Below, piece after piece: positions 33,826 through 47,900 of a stretch of DNA of 64,000 bases. Location: NCBI GenBank assembly GCA_004794655.1, contig SMMW01000180.1, positions 248,001-312,000 on the forward strand, written 5' to 3'. Below the pieces are notes generated by a model. That model saw only the letters and a program-made list of their open reading frames with translations. It ran no database searches and was not told where the DNA came from. Made by a program: the position numbers and the translations under genes. Source of the DNA: Marisa cornuarietis (Eukaryota; Mollusca; Gastropoda; Architaenioglossa; Ampullariidae). How positions within the stretch are numbered: position 1 is the first letter of the stretch; every line of letters begins with the position of its first letter.

Positions 33826-36800
33826 ATGGGAGTACCTAAATTTTACAGATGGATCAGTGAACGGTATCCCTGTCTCAGTGAAGTTGTGAAAGAATTTGAA
33901 GTGAGTGTCGCATTGTACTGATGTTGATAACATTGTTATGATAAGATGCTGTGTACAGTACGTTATGCCATTGTCAGTAATTTGATTTTTTTTGTTGGAA
34001 ACCTTAATAAATCAAATTAAAACTGTCTTGATAGTAATAAGTTGCTACAGCCTTTAGGATATTTCTTATGATTTTAACTTTGCAAATATATTACAAAACA
34101 TTGACGATGCTATACACATCTTTTTCGGTAACCAGCTGTAAGTAATGAAAGATTTAACTGTTTTCTTCGTTATTTTCATCGTCTTTTAGCTTCCAGAATT
34201 TGACAACCTGTATCTGGACATGAATGGCATCATCCATACGTGTTCTCACCCAGAAGATGATAACCCACATTTCAGAATCACAGAAGAACAAATTTTCAAA
34301 GATATCTGTCATTACATTGAGGTAAAAAAAATGTTTAATTTTATTTTAGCTATCAGAAAATGATAAAACAGTTTTGATAAGGAACTAGGGCACACATTTT
34401 TCATAAGCTTTGTATACATTTAGGTTTGTTATGTCCACACTTCTGTAAAGGTGAGGTTAGTAACAAGAAGATCAGGGAAATAAATATTTCTTCATTTGCT
34501 GCCCATATATTGCGCTATTTATCAAATACACTAGATTTGTGCTCAAGGTCTAGTTACTCTGGAATGGTGATTTATTTTTTTGATAATACAATTTATACAG
34601 AATGTCAACATAGCTTTAGGAGAAATAGATCGTGTATGATGCAATTTCTTGAAGTCATGGAATGACAATGACAATGACAATGACCAACTTTATTTATCCC
34701 AGTGGGCAATTTGAATGTGGGCATGTGCTCTAGTTCAACAGTGACTGGCAAAAACAAAAACAAAACATGTATCTCTATATAGATTTAAAAAAAAAACTTA
34801 CAGGGAAATCAAGTATACACATACAACATCACACACGCGCACACACACCACTGACAGCTCATCTAACATTAAGCAGCTGGACTGCAGATGGCACAAATGA
34901 TTTTAGGTGTCTGTTACTCTTACATATAGGCATGGCATAACGTTTACCTGAGCTTAATAATAAAAATTCTTTTGTTAATACATGATCAGGTAATGATAAA
35001 ATGCATGAGGCTTTCCGTACTATTTGCTGGTTACAAAAAGAGGCTAAATCCCTCTGTCTGATACCAATTATCTTAGAGCAGATGTTAACAACACTGTTCA
35101 GACTATTCCTATCATGGACAGAGAGATTGCGAAACCAGCAGACAAATGAGAAAGATAGAAGACTCTCAATGAATGACTGGTAAAAACGGCCTAATATTAC
35201 TTGACTAACTGAAAAACTCTTTAATTTATGCAAAAGATACATTCTTTGTTGGCCACGTTTAACAATGTGTTCGGTGTTTAAGTTCCATTTGAGCTGGCTA
35301 TCAAAAATAGTTCCCAGATACCTGAAGGAGTTAACAACTTCAACAGGTTTACTATGAATCACACTGGGAATAACAAAATCCTCTTTGATCTTCCTAAAGT
35401 CTATAACTATTTCTTTAGTCTTATCTACATTCAACTCTAAAAAGTTATCATCACACCACTGTACAAAATTCGTTAAGGCATTGCCATGATCTGTTGTGTG
35501 TTCCTGTAAAAGAGTCAACAGTGCAGTGTCATCAGAGAACTTGATGAGGTAGCTATTCTCCTCCATGCTTCTGCAGCTGTCAGTGTACATGATAAATAAC
35601 AAGGGTGACAGACAACAACCCTGTGGGGAGCCAGTGCTTGTAAAAACTGTGTCAGAATAATTACTATTAACATGGAAGATATAACTTCATTATTGGATGA
35701 GAGGGAAGCATTTTGATTTTAAATTTTAAAGGGGTTTTTGAATGTCCCACTTGAGAGTTGCTAGTCAAGTTAGCTGCACATGGAATTTGTGGTAATTTGC
35801 TGAGATGAATTAGATGCTTTTTACTAGTTAGAATGCAGCATGTTAGGGTAGAATCTGTGAAATCAGATAAAGTCAAAGTTTTGAGTGGAATTCCTTAAGG
35901 AAGTATTTTAGGACCAGTATTGTGTTTATAAATGATTTCCCAGACATGTTCAGTTCTTGTAAGTTATTTGCTGATGGTTCAGAGATATATAATAAAGCCG
36001 AAAACAGCAAACTGATTCAAAGTGATATTGAAAAATTGCAGGCACGGTGTGAAGAATGGAAATTATATTTCACTATAAAAGTGTTGGGTTATGTATGTAG
36101 GTAGAAATAATCCAAGATGCATATATATAAAATAAAAATGGGTGATGAGGTACAAGTAATAAAAGCTTGTAATGAGGAGAAAGACTTGTGGGTTAGTTTT
36201 GAGTGGGTTATCTTTTGATGCACACATACAAAGAGTGGTAAGTAAGGCAAACCAGACATTGTTCCACTACTGAATGCAAATGTTTCTTTTCACAAAGAGC
36301 TGCTGGAACTCACTGCTGACTAACATTAAATACACACCAAATTTGAACAGCTTCAAGAACTCTTTAGACAACAGTCCAAAATTTGTAGAACTATTTTACA
36401 GTTTTAATGGTTAACAAAATTTATTGTGAAGTTGTAATCTGCTTGTAACTCAGCCCCAGCCCCAGCCGTGAGGCCTAGGCAAATGATAGCCAGTACCTAC
36501 TACTACTACTTATTGGAAGTAAATCAGGGACCTGTATGCGCAAACAGAGGCTGACCTTTAACCGCATTTTCTTATTTTAAAATCAGATGTTAAAGCATTC
36601 ACTTTTTATTTCCTGATTGCAATATCAACTAGCTGATAAGCTCAGGATTCTTTTTGTGACAGTTCCTGTTTCGCATGATCAAGCCCAGAAAAGTCTTTTT
36701 CATGGCTGTTGATGGAGTGGCTCCAAGGGCCAAGATGAACCAACAAAGAGGCCGACGTTTCAGGTCAGCTCGTGAGGCTGAGGAGTTGATCAAGAAGGCG

Positions 36801-38988
36801 CAGGAAAGGGGAGAAACTCTGCCAACAGAGAAGAGATTTGATTCCAACTGCATCACACCAGGTGCAAAAATGTCTCTAACTAATAGTATGAAGTGTTGAC
36901 CAAGTTGTTAACTCAGTGTTGATTAATCAAAAGTGTAAATTTTGTGTTCACATTTTTATAAACTTGTCATACATTTGCTTACTTAGAACAAGTGAATCTG
37001 ATAAAAAATAATAGTTACAAATGTTTGCTCTTGATTGCCAACGGAGTGAATATTATAATTTCATGTAAATTAAAACACTGTATGTAACAGAGGATTTTGA
37101 AAGTGAATTTTTCCTTGGGCCTACGATAGTTCTCTACTTTTTCTACTGCCCAAATTTTATCCCGTTTTTGTATCCATTTTGTCTAGAATTTACAATCAAA
37201 AGAAATCAACTTCACATGCATGCACACCCGCATGCTTGTGTTTGTGAGAGAAAGAAAATACATGACTAAATGTATGACTAAGACATACATGCATAAAGTA
37301 ATATTTTTATGTAGAACTACTTAAGAAATGTTTCTAAACCATACATATTGTCTTGACCAGGTACTCCTTTCATGGTGCGTCTGCAAGAACACCTGAAGTA
37401 CTTTGTGGTTGACAAGATCTCAAATGACCCACTTTGGCAAGGTCCACAAGTCTATCTTTCAGGTCATGAGGTCAGTGTTTGTGACTAGAAGCACCTATAA
37501 AATTCATGTTTTTAATTCATGTACCAGCTTAGGTATTATATGCCAAAATAAAAGTTAGAAACATTCTGTTGAATGAAGGGAAAAGTCCATCAACAAAATA
37601 AGAACACGGCACATGATTGGAGAGGATTAATTAAAAGCTTTAAAGACATCACTCACTCAATATGTAAATTTATGGTGCTGAAACCCTAGCAATTACTGTA
37701 CACCTGTGTGTCATATACTCTCTTTCATGGTATCCTTCATAGAAATTAACAGAGCAAGGCACCTTTAGATGGGGGATTACTTGGTAGCAGTCTGATTAGC
37801 AAGTAACATTGTTGGCTTAAACCATGACTGCTCATTGTGTTCTTACAGACACCAGGGGAAGGGGAGCACAAGGTTATGGACTTTATTCGCTATTCACGAT
37901 CTCAACCGGGCTATGACCCCAACACAAGACACTGTCTGTATGGATTGGATGCAGACTTGGTGAGTGCATGCACTAGTATTTGTGTGCGTCTTTTATATAT
38001 TCTTTGTGATTTTTGCATGTTTTGTGTCATGTAGCTTGACTTTGTGTGTTTTGTGTTATTCTGAGAGGTTGGGTTAGAGGCTGCCAGCACACCATGCTGG
38101 GTTTGACATTTTATAAATTTTACTATGCTGGAAACAGATCATGCTGGGTTTGACATCACATGAGCCACACTTTGCACTTTTGCGAGAGGAAGTGAAATTT
38201 GGGGGAAGAAAAGACAAAAACAAAAGGTACTTGATTATTTCTTTTATTTTATTCAAAACTTAGACACTGTTAATATGTTATCGTTGACCTATAATTCCTT
38301 TAAAGCTAGGAGCAAAACTTGGCTTTGATCTGTCTAAAATTTGCTTCTTAAAATTATCTTTCTTATTTTTCAAAGACCAGTCACTCCAGAGGAAACAACA
38401 TTTCATCTGCTGCACTTGTCTCTGTTGAGAGAGTACATTGACTATGAATTTTCCTCCCTTCGGGTAAATGTCTTGGTTATGCTACATTTTTATGTAATTA
38501 TTTTTGTCTTAAGGCTGCTTAGTCTTTCTTTTCAAGATGATGTGAGCTACAGGTCTGTAGTATGAGTCAATTTTCAAATTATGAGACGAGTTTTTTGTTG
38601 TTTTTTTTGTTTGCAGACAATAAGTAAATTGTAAGGGATTAAACAAAAAGTAGATTTTGAAACAGATTAAAAGAGTTTATGCTGTACAGCAGTTTAAAAC
38701 CATTTTATATGTGCATTATGTGTATATATTTAAGGAATGGTCAGTCACTGTACAGTTGGATATAGCTCTGTTATCTTTATATTAATACTGTGTTTTAATG
38801 CTTTAACACTTATCACCAGACCAAACTGCCATTTGAATACAATGTTGAGAACATCATTGATGATTGGATCATGATGGGATTTTTGGTGGGCAATGATTTT
38901 ATTCCCCACTTGCCACACTTGCATATTCACCATGATGCTTTACCAATGCTCTGGGACAAATATAAAGAAGTTCTGACTACTCTAGATG
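33826..38988 (+). CDS. XRN1: XRN1 exons 1-8: catalytic XRN N-terminal (CR1) region
   Basis: Codes for residues 1-324. The Mg-binding acidic residues are all present at the expected numbers: D35 (LDMNG), D86 (AVDG), E176 and E178 (TPGEGEHK), D206 and D208 (GLDADL), and an aspartate at 294 (GNDFIPHLP). The basic pocket for the 5' phosphate is intact: K93, Q97, R100 and R101 ([13 protein letters not shown]). This supports an active enzyme. Intron 2 (34322-36662) holds two oppositely oriented LINE remnants. The intron before exon 6 contains a 16 bp copy of the exon start. Confidence 0.96.
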
Positions 38989-41900
38989 GTATGTTAAATT
39001 GTGTAAAATGCTTTTTTCCCCTTGTCATACAAACATTTTAAAACAATGAAAAAAGCATGAGTAAAAATGTTTGCTTAATACCTTCAACATTGAACTTTTT
39101 ATAAAATTCATGTCTTGTGATCCTGTTAAAAAATCTTCATAACCACAAATACAGATCTATTAAATTTTCATCTTTGCATTTTATAGTTTCAGAAGTATTT
39201 TTTAGAAATAATGATGAGTTTCTGCTTCGGATATTAATGATGGAACTCAATATAGTATTGTGTCAGCTTTGTTGCTGTAACAGAGTACTTATCCAGACAA
39301 TCAAGTCTTGCACACCTTTACTTAAGAACTGTAAATTTTTTATATTAAACTTTGTTCACATACCTTGTATATATGTTCAATATGTCAAAATTATATTGAT
39401 CTCTAATACAACTTCTGGATCAGGATAATTTTGACTTGCTGAAAACATTTACATAGCTCGGTAAATAATGGATTAGGGTTTACTTACTATCTAGACATTT
39501 CTGCTCCTTAGCAGACCACATTATCTGAGAAGATCCATGCTAAACGATTCGGTGAGCTATCACTTTCATGCAATAGCCATAAACTGCGGAGTTCACTGAT
39601 TTCTTTATCTGAACAATGTTTCAAAAGAAAGTTTAAGAAACTGTTATACACAAATATCTTTTGCAATAATAACATCTGCAGTAGAGCTGGATGTAGGACA
39701 ACCATGATTTTTATTATTATTTTCAATAATGCATTTTACATTTACCCTTGCACAAAATATATCAAAATGTTGCAAACATCTATTTTCAGGCTACTTGAAT
39801 GAGGGTGGCCGCCTGAATTTAAAACGCTTCCAAGTTTACGTAACAGCTCTTGCAAAAGTAAGCATTTGTGGACTGTTTCTGGTCTACCTTTTGCTTTATC
39901 AGTATGAGTTTTAACATTGTAAGTTTTTTTTTCAAATCATTTTCTCAAGATTGATCATTCACACATACCATCTATGGTAAGACAGGCCTCACCTCTTTGG
40001 TCAAAGGACCTTATAAATCTTTTTTAACTTTGAAATCTTTCACTCAGTACACATGCACATTCAAGCATTCGCCTTACGAGAAAATCTTTTTAAAATATTG
40101 TTCAAAACCGAACACTAAGTTTGAGAAAATTTATTATTGAGGAAGGAAAGGAAGACTTTTTTTTAAAATGACATTCAAGGAATATAATTCTGATTTTTTT
40201 GTCATTTATAATTTCAAACCAGGGTTTTCTTTGGCTGAGACCGTGACCTATTTCCAGCTTGTTATTGAGACCTCAGTGACTTAATCTGAATGTTTTCAAG
40301 GTTTTTTCATCGGCAGCATTTATGCACTTTGTTATTTGGGAATAAGTATTAAGGCTAAGTATTACCCTACTTGTGTTTTTGTATCTTTATAATATTTGGT
40401 GTCTTATAATATTTATAATAATGCTTTGCATATGTGTGTGTACACGTTCATAACAGTTTGACAGGGAAAACTTCAGTGAGCAGTTTGTTGACATGAAATA
40501 TCTGGAGGGCAAAAAGGCTAGTGGTGGTGGTGCGGCAACCTTTACAGCAGAAGTTGATGCACACAGTAGCAAGAAGATAAAGCAGAGTAGCATCACATGC
40601 AAGGTACACAAATCTCCTCCCCATTCCTATTATAGGTTTTATGAGTGTAACCTCTTGGCTTAAAATCATATAGGTTACATTGGTTAATTATATAACTTCA
40701 ACAAAAAAAATTCTAGGTCATTCTTGACATGAGCTTTCCTATTTTAACCGATTCTAAAAAAAAGGCATGTTTAATATTAATGTACTAATTGTATTCAAAA
40801 TCCTACTTAAAAAGTCTGCAACTGAGGCATGTTTTATTTAATAGTTTTTAATTAGCCATGCAGCAGCAGCCATAACCGCTGTCTTTTCTTTATGCGATTG
40901 ATCTGCTTGAAGAGTGTGTACGTGCTCTCCTAGTAGAGTATGAAATGCCTTATGCATTGCCACTTGTAAAGGGGTTCATCGTGGATTTATGCAATGGCCT
41001 GATGATTGACTTTAGCCATATTAAAGATTATTTTGAAATCTCTGCATCAGCAGCATCAAAGTTCAAAAGGAAGAAGCTGACAATGTCATGATTATCTGAT
41101 GTCTTTGTACCTAATCATTTACTTTACAACCTTTTGTTTTTATGTCAGTTAAATACATATACCGTTGATATAACCTTCTGTTCTGAAACTTGCAGTATGT
41201 TGCTCAGTAAACCAGGTTGGCAGCTGGAATTGAAGATATGTAAAAAAAGTTTTGGTGGCGATACCTTAGCTAGCCTTTTGCAGGGTACCACACCCCCCAC
41301 CTCTTATTTATTCTCCTCATAGTCAGTACAAAGAAGAAATACCATTTTTCATGATAAAATTCATTTCTTTGAGTACTTACCAGATGACATGACTGCTAGT
41401 TCCCTCCCGCCTCCCCGCTGTGGGTCTCTATTCAGTCTGCCAAAAAAAAAAAAGCAGGAGAGGAAGTGAGGTCACAGGCTAGACGGGGCAGGATGGGGGG
41501 TGAGTTGAGTTTGTGTTCTTCCCAGTCATTGGTCATTGCTGACCAATCAGGAATGAACAACAGAAACTGAGGTCGCTATTTGGGATAACTCCTCTTAGTC
41601 ATGTCATCTGGTAAGTACTCAAAGAAAGGAATTTTACCATGAAAAATGGTATTTTTATTGGGTGATCGGCACTTTATGTCTTGTGCACATTTGTGTTTTT
41701 GTTTTCAGAAAAAATCTGGTGGAGGTGCAGATGCTTTTTCATTGTTGGAGGATCAGTTGGAAACTGATGGAGGCTGTGATACTGACAGGGCCACAGAACA
41801 GCTGTCAGGTAAATTATAATCCTCTTGTGTTAATTTTGTTTCAGCTTTGTTTGTTTATTTATTTGTATTTCGTTAGTGGCTTGATGGATCTTTGAAACCA

Positions 41901-44900
41901 ATAAGCACATCGGTGAGGTGCTGCTACTTCAAGTAGAATATATAAAATAAAGCAATATTTAATTAGAATCAGAATATTACTTACCTTTGTGTCCTGTAAA
42001 ACATTCTCATGGAGTCAACAAATCTCTGGTGATCAAAGTGTTCACTATAGGTTAAACCTACATCCACACATGACTAGAAATGGCAGGTAACTAGAAGTGT
42101 CAGGTTTAAGTGCTGACTCTGATTATACAACTTTTCTGTGGTTGTTTATACCATCTTTTCTGTTAATCTATTCTTAGCCCTGATGAGGTCATTTTAATTA
42201 AGTCTTTGGAAAGCTCTGAAAATTTGATTGGGCTTCTGATATGGAGGGAAAGTTGTATTGTTATACTTGATCTGTGCTGATAATGTTTTGAAACTGTTTG
42301 CTGGCAGCTGACCTTCTGGCTGTTGACATTGACAGTTCAGATGATGATTTCGACACCTTTGATGCTGAGTTTCGTGCCCATAAACGAGATTACTACATGA
42401 CAAAATTAGAGTATGAAGATGTTACACCGTAAGTGTCAAGATCATTTTCCATACTTTACCAGATGACGTTAAGGATCATCTTTGCATTTCTTGAGAATGT
42501 AACTGTCTAAACTCACAGAAGATCATGTCCAAAACTAGGGAGTGAAAGCTAAACCATCTAATCTTTTCGTATTGTTTCTTGGATGAAAGTCATTCTTAAG
42601 TTTAAAGGTCAACACAAGCATTCAGTGAAAATCACTGGAAATAGAGCACAAAGTATCACAAAAACGTATTCCGGTGGTATTTTATGATGAAGAGGCACGA
42701 GAAATGTTATATTTATGCTTTCCTCTTAATCACACCTGGATTTGTTGAGAAAACAGGAAGTCACAAAAGGGTGGTATATCTAAAAATAGCGTCGTGTGCA
42801 TGAGCTGAATTCGAAGAGGAAACATGCCATCTTCAGTAAAAGAAAACAGAACATGATGTGCTGTTGCTGAATGTTTTCTTAGGCACTCAGAGTTAGTTTG
42901 TACTCATTGTCATTTCTTTATGATACTGGTTACAAACATCAGTGGATTAGCATTGTTCAAAGATCTGTATATACAAATCTCTGCTTTGTTCAAATATGCT
43001 GTGCGAACTTCGTCCCCACACCGTACTCAAGAATTTGCTAAAAAAACAATTCAAAATCACTTGTTATCCAGTCACTTATACAGTACAAGCAAATCTTGGA
43101 CATTCAGTAAAACAGAGAGATCTTCTTCCTACAGCAGTTCCAACTATATAAAAACACAAGCTGTTAAAACCAGCTACAGGAGCTGGTAAAAAGCTTAAAC
43201 AAAGATCAAACACCAGAAATGCAACATTGACACTTTCTGCACTGTTCTGGTCTACAAGTAACATCATGTCACAGTCACAAAGACAACGTTGTCAGTGGTA
43301 TCTCAATCCACCACAATTTGTTTTTAGCACATTGCTTGAAACAGCTTAAAAAAAAGAATTGAGGGAGACAAATGTTTGAGGAGCTTAAATGGGAACATGT
43401 GAAGTGAATAGTAAATTTTGCATGCAGCTAAATGAGGAAGAAATAAGTTTTTACATCGATAAATATGTATATAGGTTTTATAATGTTCTATTTTTATATT
43501 TTTAATGGTAAAAATGTCATGATCAGCAGTCGCTTTAACTATAAAATAAAGGTGCTGGAAAATCACGATCTATCAAATACAAAAATTACAGGAGTGTACA
43601 TTAGACAAATACATATTTGAAACAATAATACACATGAAAAAATTAACTGAAATGTGCCCATTTAGTAACAGAGAACCAATAGACTACAATATCCATAATT
43701 GTTCCCCATTAAATTTATATCTGGAGCAGATTTACTTACCAGTCTGTTGAGTGAACTGATTTGGACATTTTTATTTTTTTAACTCCAGTCGAAGCTTTTA
43801 AATAAAGTTCCAATCTGTAGGGCAGTATTCCAAAATCACCCCTTTCATTTTCTTAATCACAACAACCTAAGCGATGTTTCTTCGTTTGACTCAAAGACAT
43901 GGATAGATTAGCTGAACTGAGCCACACTCCCTGTTACAAAAACTCTCGTATGCAATGGAGCTTTCCGGTGTAGGAGAGTAATTTTCTTCTGCTCTCCTAG
44001 TGCCAGGTGAGAATGCTGATGCTTGAAGGCTTATATCTTAGAAATAAAGCATAATTATGATCTCAGATTTGGGGAATTATTATTTAAAAATAAACTTACC
44101 GAAAAGAAAAATGTTGCACTCATGTTGGCCTTTAAACTACTTATTGACAACTCTAGGATGGGTGAATGGTATGTCATCTTGTAAGGCTTAACAAATCTGC
44201 AAGGCAGAAGTAGCTAGATTTTCCCATAGTTCATTTCAGTCCGATGTTGACCAGAACAATAGATTAACTAAATGCAACACATTGTTAGGGAGGTGTTGAA
44301 AGAACAAGCTGCTGGCTATGTGCAAGCAATACAGTGGATACTCCTGTACTATTATGAAGGGGTTCAATCCTGGAACTGGTGAGTACAGCATATTTATACT
44401 CCTAGAGGAGGACGAAAGTTAGAATCATGGTAAAATCATTCACGCACGCACGCACGCACACACACCAAAAATTAGTACTCCTTTAAGCTTTTAGCTGATC
44501 CTGATGTACTGACATGCCAGTTTCAAAGGGCACAAGCATTTGCTTCTGACAATGAACTGTCAACTGTTTTTGGGGAGGAAATGCTGCATTCAAAAGTGGA
44601 ATAAAATCTCTTCAGAGTTACATATCTTGAGATTTCTTTCTTAAATAATGTCATGATTGAGTTAACTCAGTCACCATTCTTATAACTGATGGCACAGAGA
44701 GTTGGTGGAGGGGGTTAATGAACAATAAATTCACATTATTATTATTAATCTGTCATATAGCTCTCCTACACTGAATAAAATTCCATGTTCATCATAATAG
44801 CTTTTATAAATTTGTGTCTATATGCACAATAATAAAACATTACTTACCACTCAAAAATGTAGGTTTAGATGTTGTCTTTGGCTCACTGTCTCTTTGGTGG

Positions 44901-47900
44901 CTCCAGCTTTCTCCTGACTCTTACTGTCCAGACCCTTCCCCAACACCCCAACAGTGTCAATCAGGGGAGTAGACTTTCCTTCTCTAACAAATACACCGGC
45001 ATGGCCTTGGCCATCCTGAATCTTTCAATGATTTGTTGCATGAAAAGTATGTTTGACAAAGAAACAAACTGGTGCCAAAACTCTAGAATACCTGTCCATG
45101 TTTAAAGAAATTCAGCATGCTTACATGAATGCTTTAGTCTGCGATGTTTATTTTTATTTGTGACTGGGACTTGCAGGTTCTACCCCCACCATTATGCACC
45201 TTACATCAGTGACTTGCGTAACTTCAGCGATTTGCAAATTTCTTTTGATATGTCTGAGCCCTTCAAGCCATTTGAACAGCTGATGGCTGTCCTGCCTGCT
45301 GCTAGCAAAGATCTCTTGCCTGAACCATTGCAGGTGGGTATATAACGCCTTCGTCAGTTATAAGGGCATAACATTCATTGGTGCTGTTTCCCACATGACT
45401 TCATGGAATGTGTTTTAAGGACACAACATTAATTGCTGGTGTTTCCCACATGATCTTCATGGGATAGTACTCATTCCTTGCACTTGAATGACTTTTTTTT
45501 TTTTTGCAAGTAGATTTTTTTTATTACACACACATTTGGGCAACAAAAATGTCAGCTATAATAATAATATGCTATTGTACTATTCAAGAGATAACATGAA
45601 TGAAATGGAGCCCCTGTTTCAGAAAAGATGTTTGTTATTAATAATAATAGAGGCTACATACTGTTTTATAATAAATCTCGACTTCAGCAAAGGGGTAAAC
45701 TTATCCGCTTATCCACTTTACATTTAAGTATAAACGATTTTGCTTAAAGAATAATGAAGTTCAAAGCTTTATGAACATTCCTTGTTCTCTTAATATTAAA
45801 AATAAGAACTTTGTCACAAAATTTTAATTCATCTAAATGATTATGATTGTTCAGCATATTCCATAGTTTTACCCAAAATTAATGGGCGTTGCCAAAATAG
45901 GTGTTTAATAGTTTCATTCACTTGTTTATAAAAACTACAAAAAAGAGTTGTGTTCAGCTTACATTTAAAGAAGAACTTGTTTGTACGAATGATCTGATGT
46001 AAGATTCTCACTTTACACCATTTTAGTTGAGTGTCTGTCGTAGTAATAATTGACAACAATTGAGCAAGACTACTATAATATGCCGTAACCAGCTGTTAAG
46101 TGTTGCTATAAAAGAATTAAGATTTTACATTTTTAATCTTCTGCTTGATATAATTTACAACTCACAGCTCTTAATTTTTGCTGGCTTTCCATTCCAAACA
46201 AAAGAAAATAGTTCCTTGTCAATTCTTTAAATCAGCTCCAAGGGGTATGGGGGTCAGAAAGAATAATCAGCTGGTGAACTATCTTGGATCTTACAAGAGT
46301 TTTCATTTTATCAATCTTTATTTATGCAATAAATTTAGACAAACTAGCCTCATTGATAGCCTAGTCTGTCATTTTCTTCCCCTTTTTTCATAGCCAGCTA
46401 GGGTTGTTTTCATTCTGTTATTCTCTTGTTTAAGGTCAGATATTTCCACTCAAAATTTTTCTGTGGAAACCATCATCCACTGAAGCTGTTTGTGACTTCA
46501 CATCGGTTTTTCATTGCATCCACAATAGAGAAACAGTCTCGTGCACTAACATTAACAATTAAGACAGCTTCAATGCTTAGCGAGCATAAGCCATCTTCAA
46601 CTGATGTTGAAACAGCAGAGGTAATTCTAGGCTGCGGCCTTGCGGGATTCCCGCAAAATTTCGCTGAGGGGCGCATAGTCTGAAAGTCAGCGCGACCATA
46701 CGCTCGCAAAAATCCCGTGACTGGCGCACTTTTGAAAACGCGATGCGGCACTTCAAAAATAATTGTTGTCATTCTGCTTGTTGGTTTGAAACCGACCCAC
46801 TAGAATCGATGCTAATGACTGGACAGTTTTCAAACTGACGAGTTGTTACCCATCTGCAACCTTTTGACGCGCCCACAGCGAAAACATTTGGGACGGGAGA
46901 GATCAAAGGATATCGGAAGCAAGCGAGTTGAAAGCGAAGTGAACGCGACTGTCAACTCTGTTTGACTTTTCGTTCGCGACAAGAACAGCAGAAGATGCCC
47001 CGTAAAGTAGAAATGGACAAGGACAGAAAGAAACAGAAACTCGTCAGAGTCAGAGTGTGCCGCACACATTGTTGGAACTAAAAATGTAGACAACGAAATA
47101 GACAGAGACTTCACGTAAAAAAAACACGCATCCAGAGCAACTATCAGTGTGAATGGCTGAAGAAATGGCCTTCGCTAATGAACAAGGAGGAAGGCATGAG
47201 ATGTAAAGTGTGCATAAAACAATAAGAATAACGCGTTTACAACCCCGGGTGTGTTAAGTACCTAACGAGGACGCTGCAGAGACATTCAGACTTCTGACCA
47301 CAGGCACTCTTTGGAGGCTGAAATTCTTCAGAAAGATTTCAATTTTCAAACTATTTTCAATTCTAATTTATTTCTGTCCTCATGGCCTTTTCGGAACTTA
47401 TGCCGGCGGTATTATATAACACTTAGAAATACCTGTTGCGAACTTGATACAGCATCACAGGACACAAGCTGTCAGGGTTGCTTTTGCGACAATGTGCAAG
47501 AACATTAATGATAGGTTCCCAAAAGATGCAGGTGATGTTGCCTCTGGATTTTTGAGTTCTTTCCATGCGCCCCATCTTTTTCATGTCTACAGAAGACAGA
47601 ACACCCTATGGAGACAGAAATAAATATCTTAACAGATTTCTTTGGAAAACCAGCACAAGTGGGCAGCAAATTCAGTAAGAGGAATGGATTGTGGTCAAAG
47701 AAACTGTAACGCAGAATGCATATGGGAGAGATTCCAAAAACTGTTTAAACTGTTATTTGATTTTTACAGGGATTCATTTCCGAATTTGCTGGTTCTTGGA
47801 AAGCTGTGCCTCCTTATGCTATACCACAATGCAGGCTGTGAGAGGGGGCTTCGGCCATCAAAGCCTAATAAAGTCTTCTTGTAGAAGTTGCCTTGAGGAG

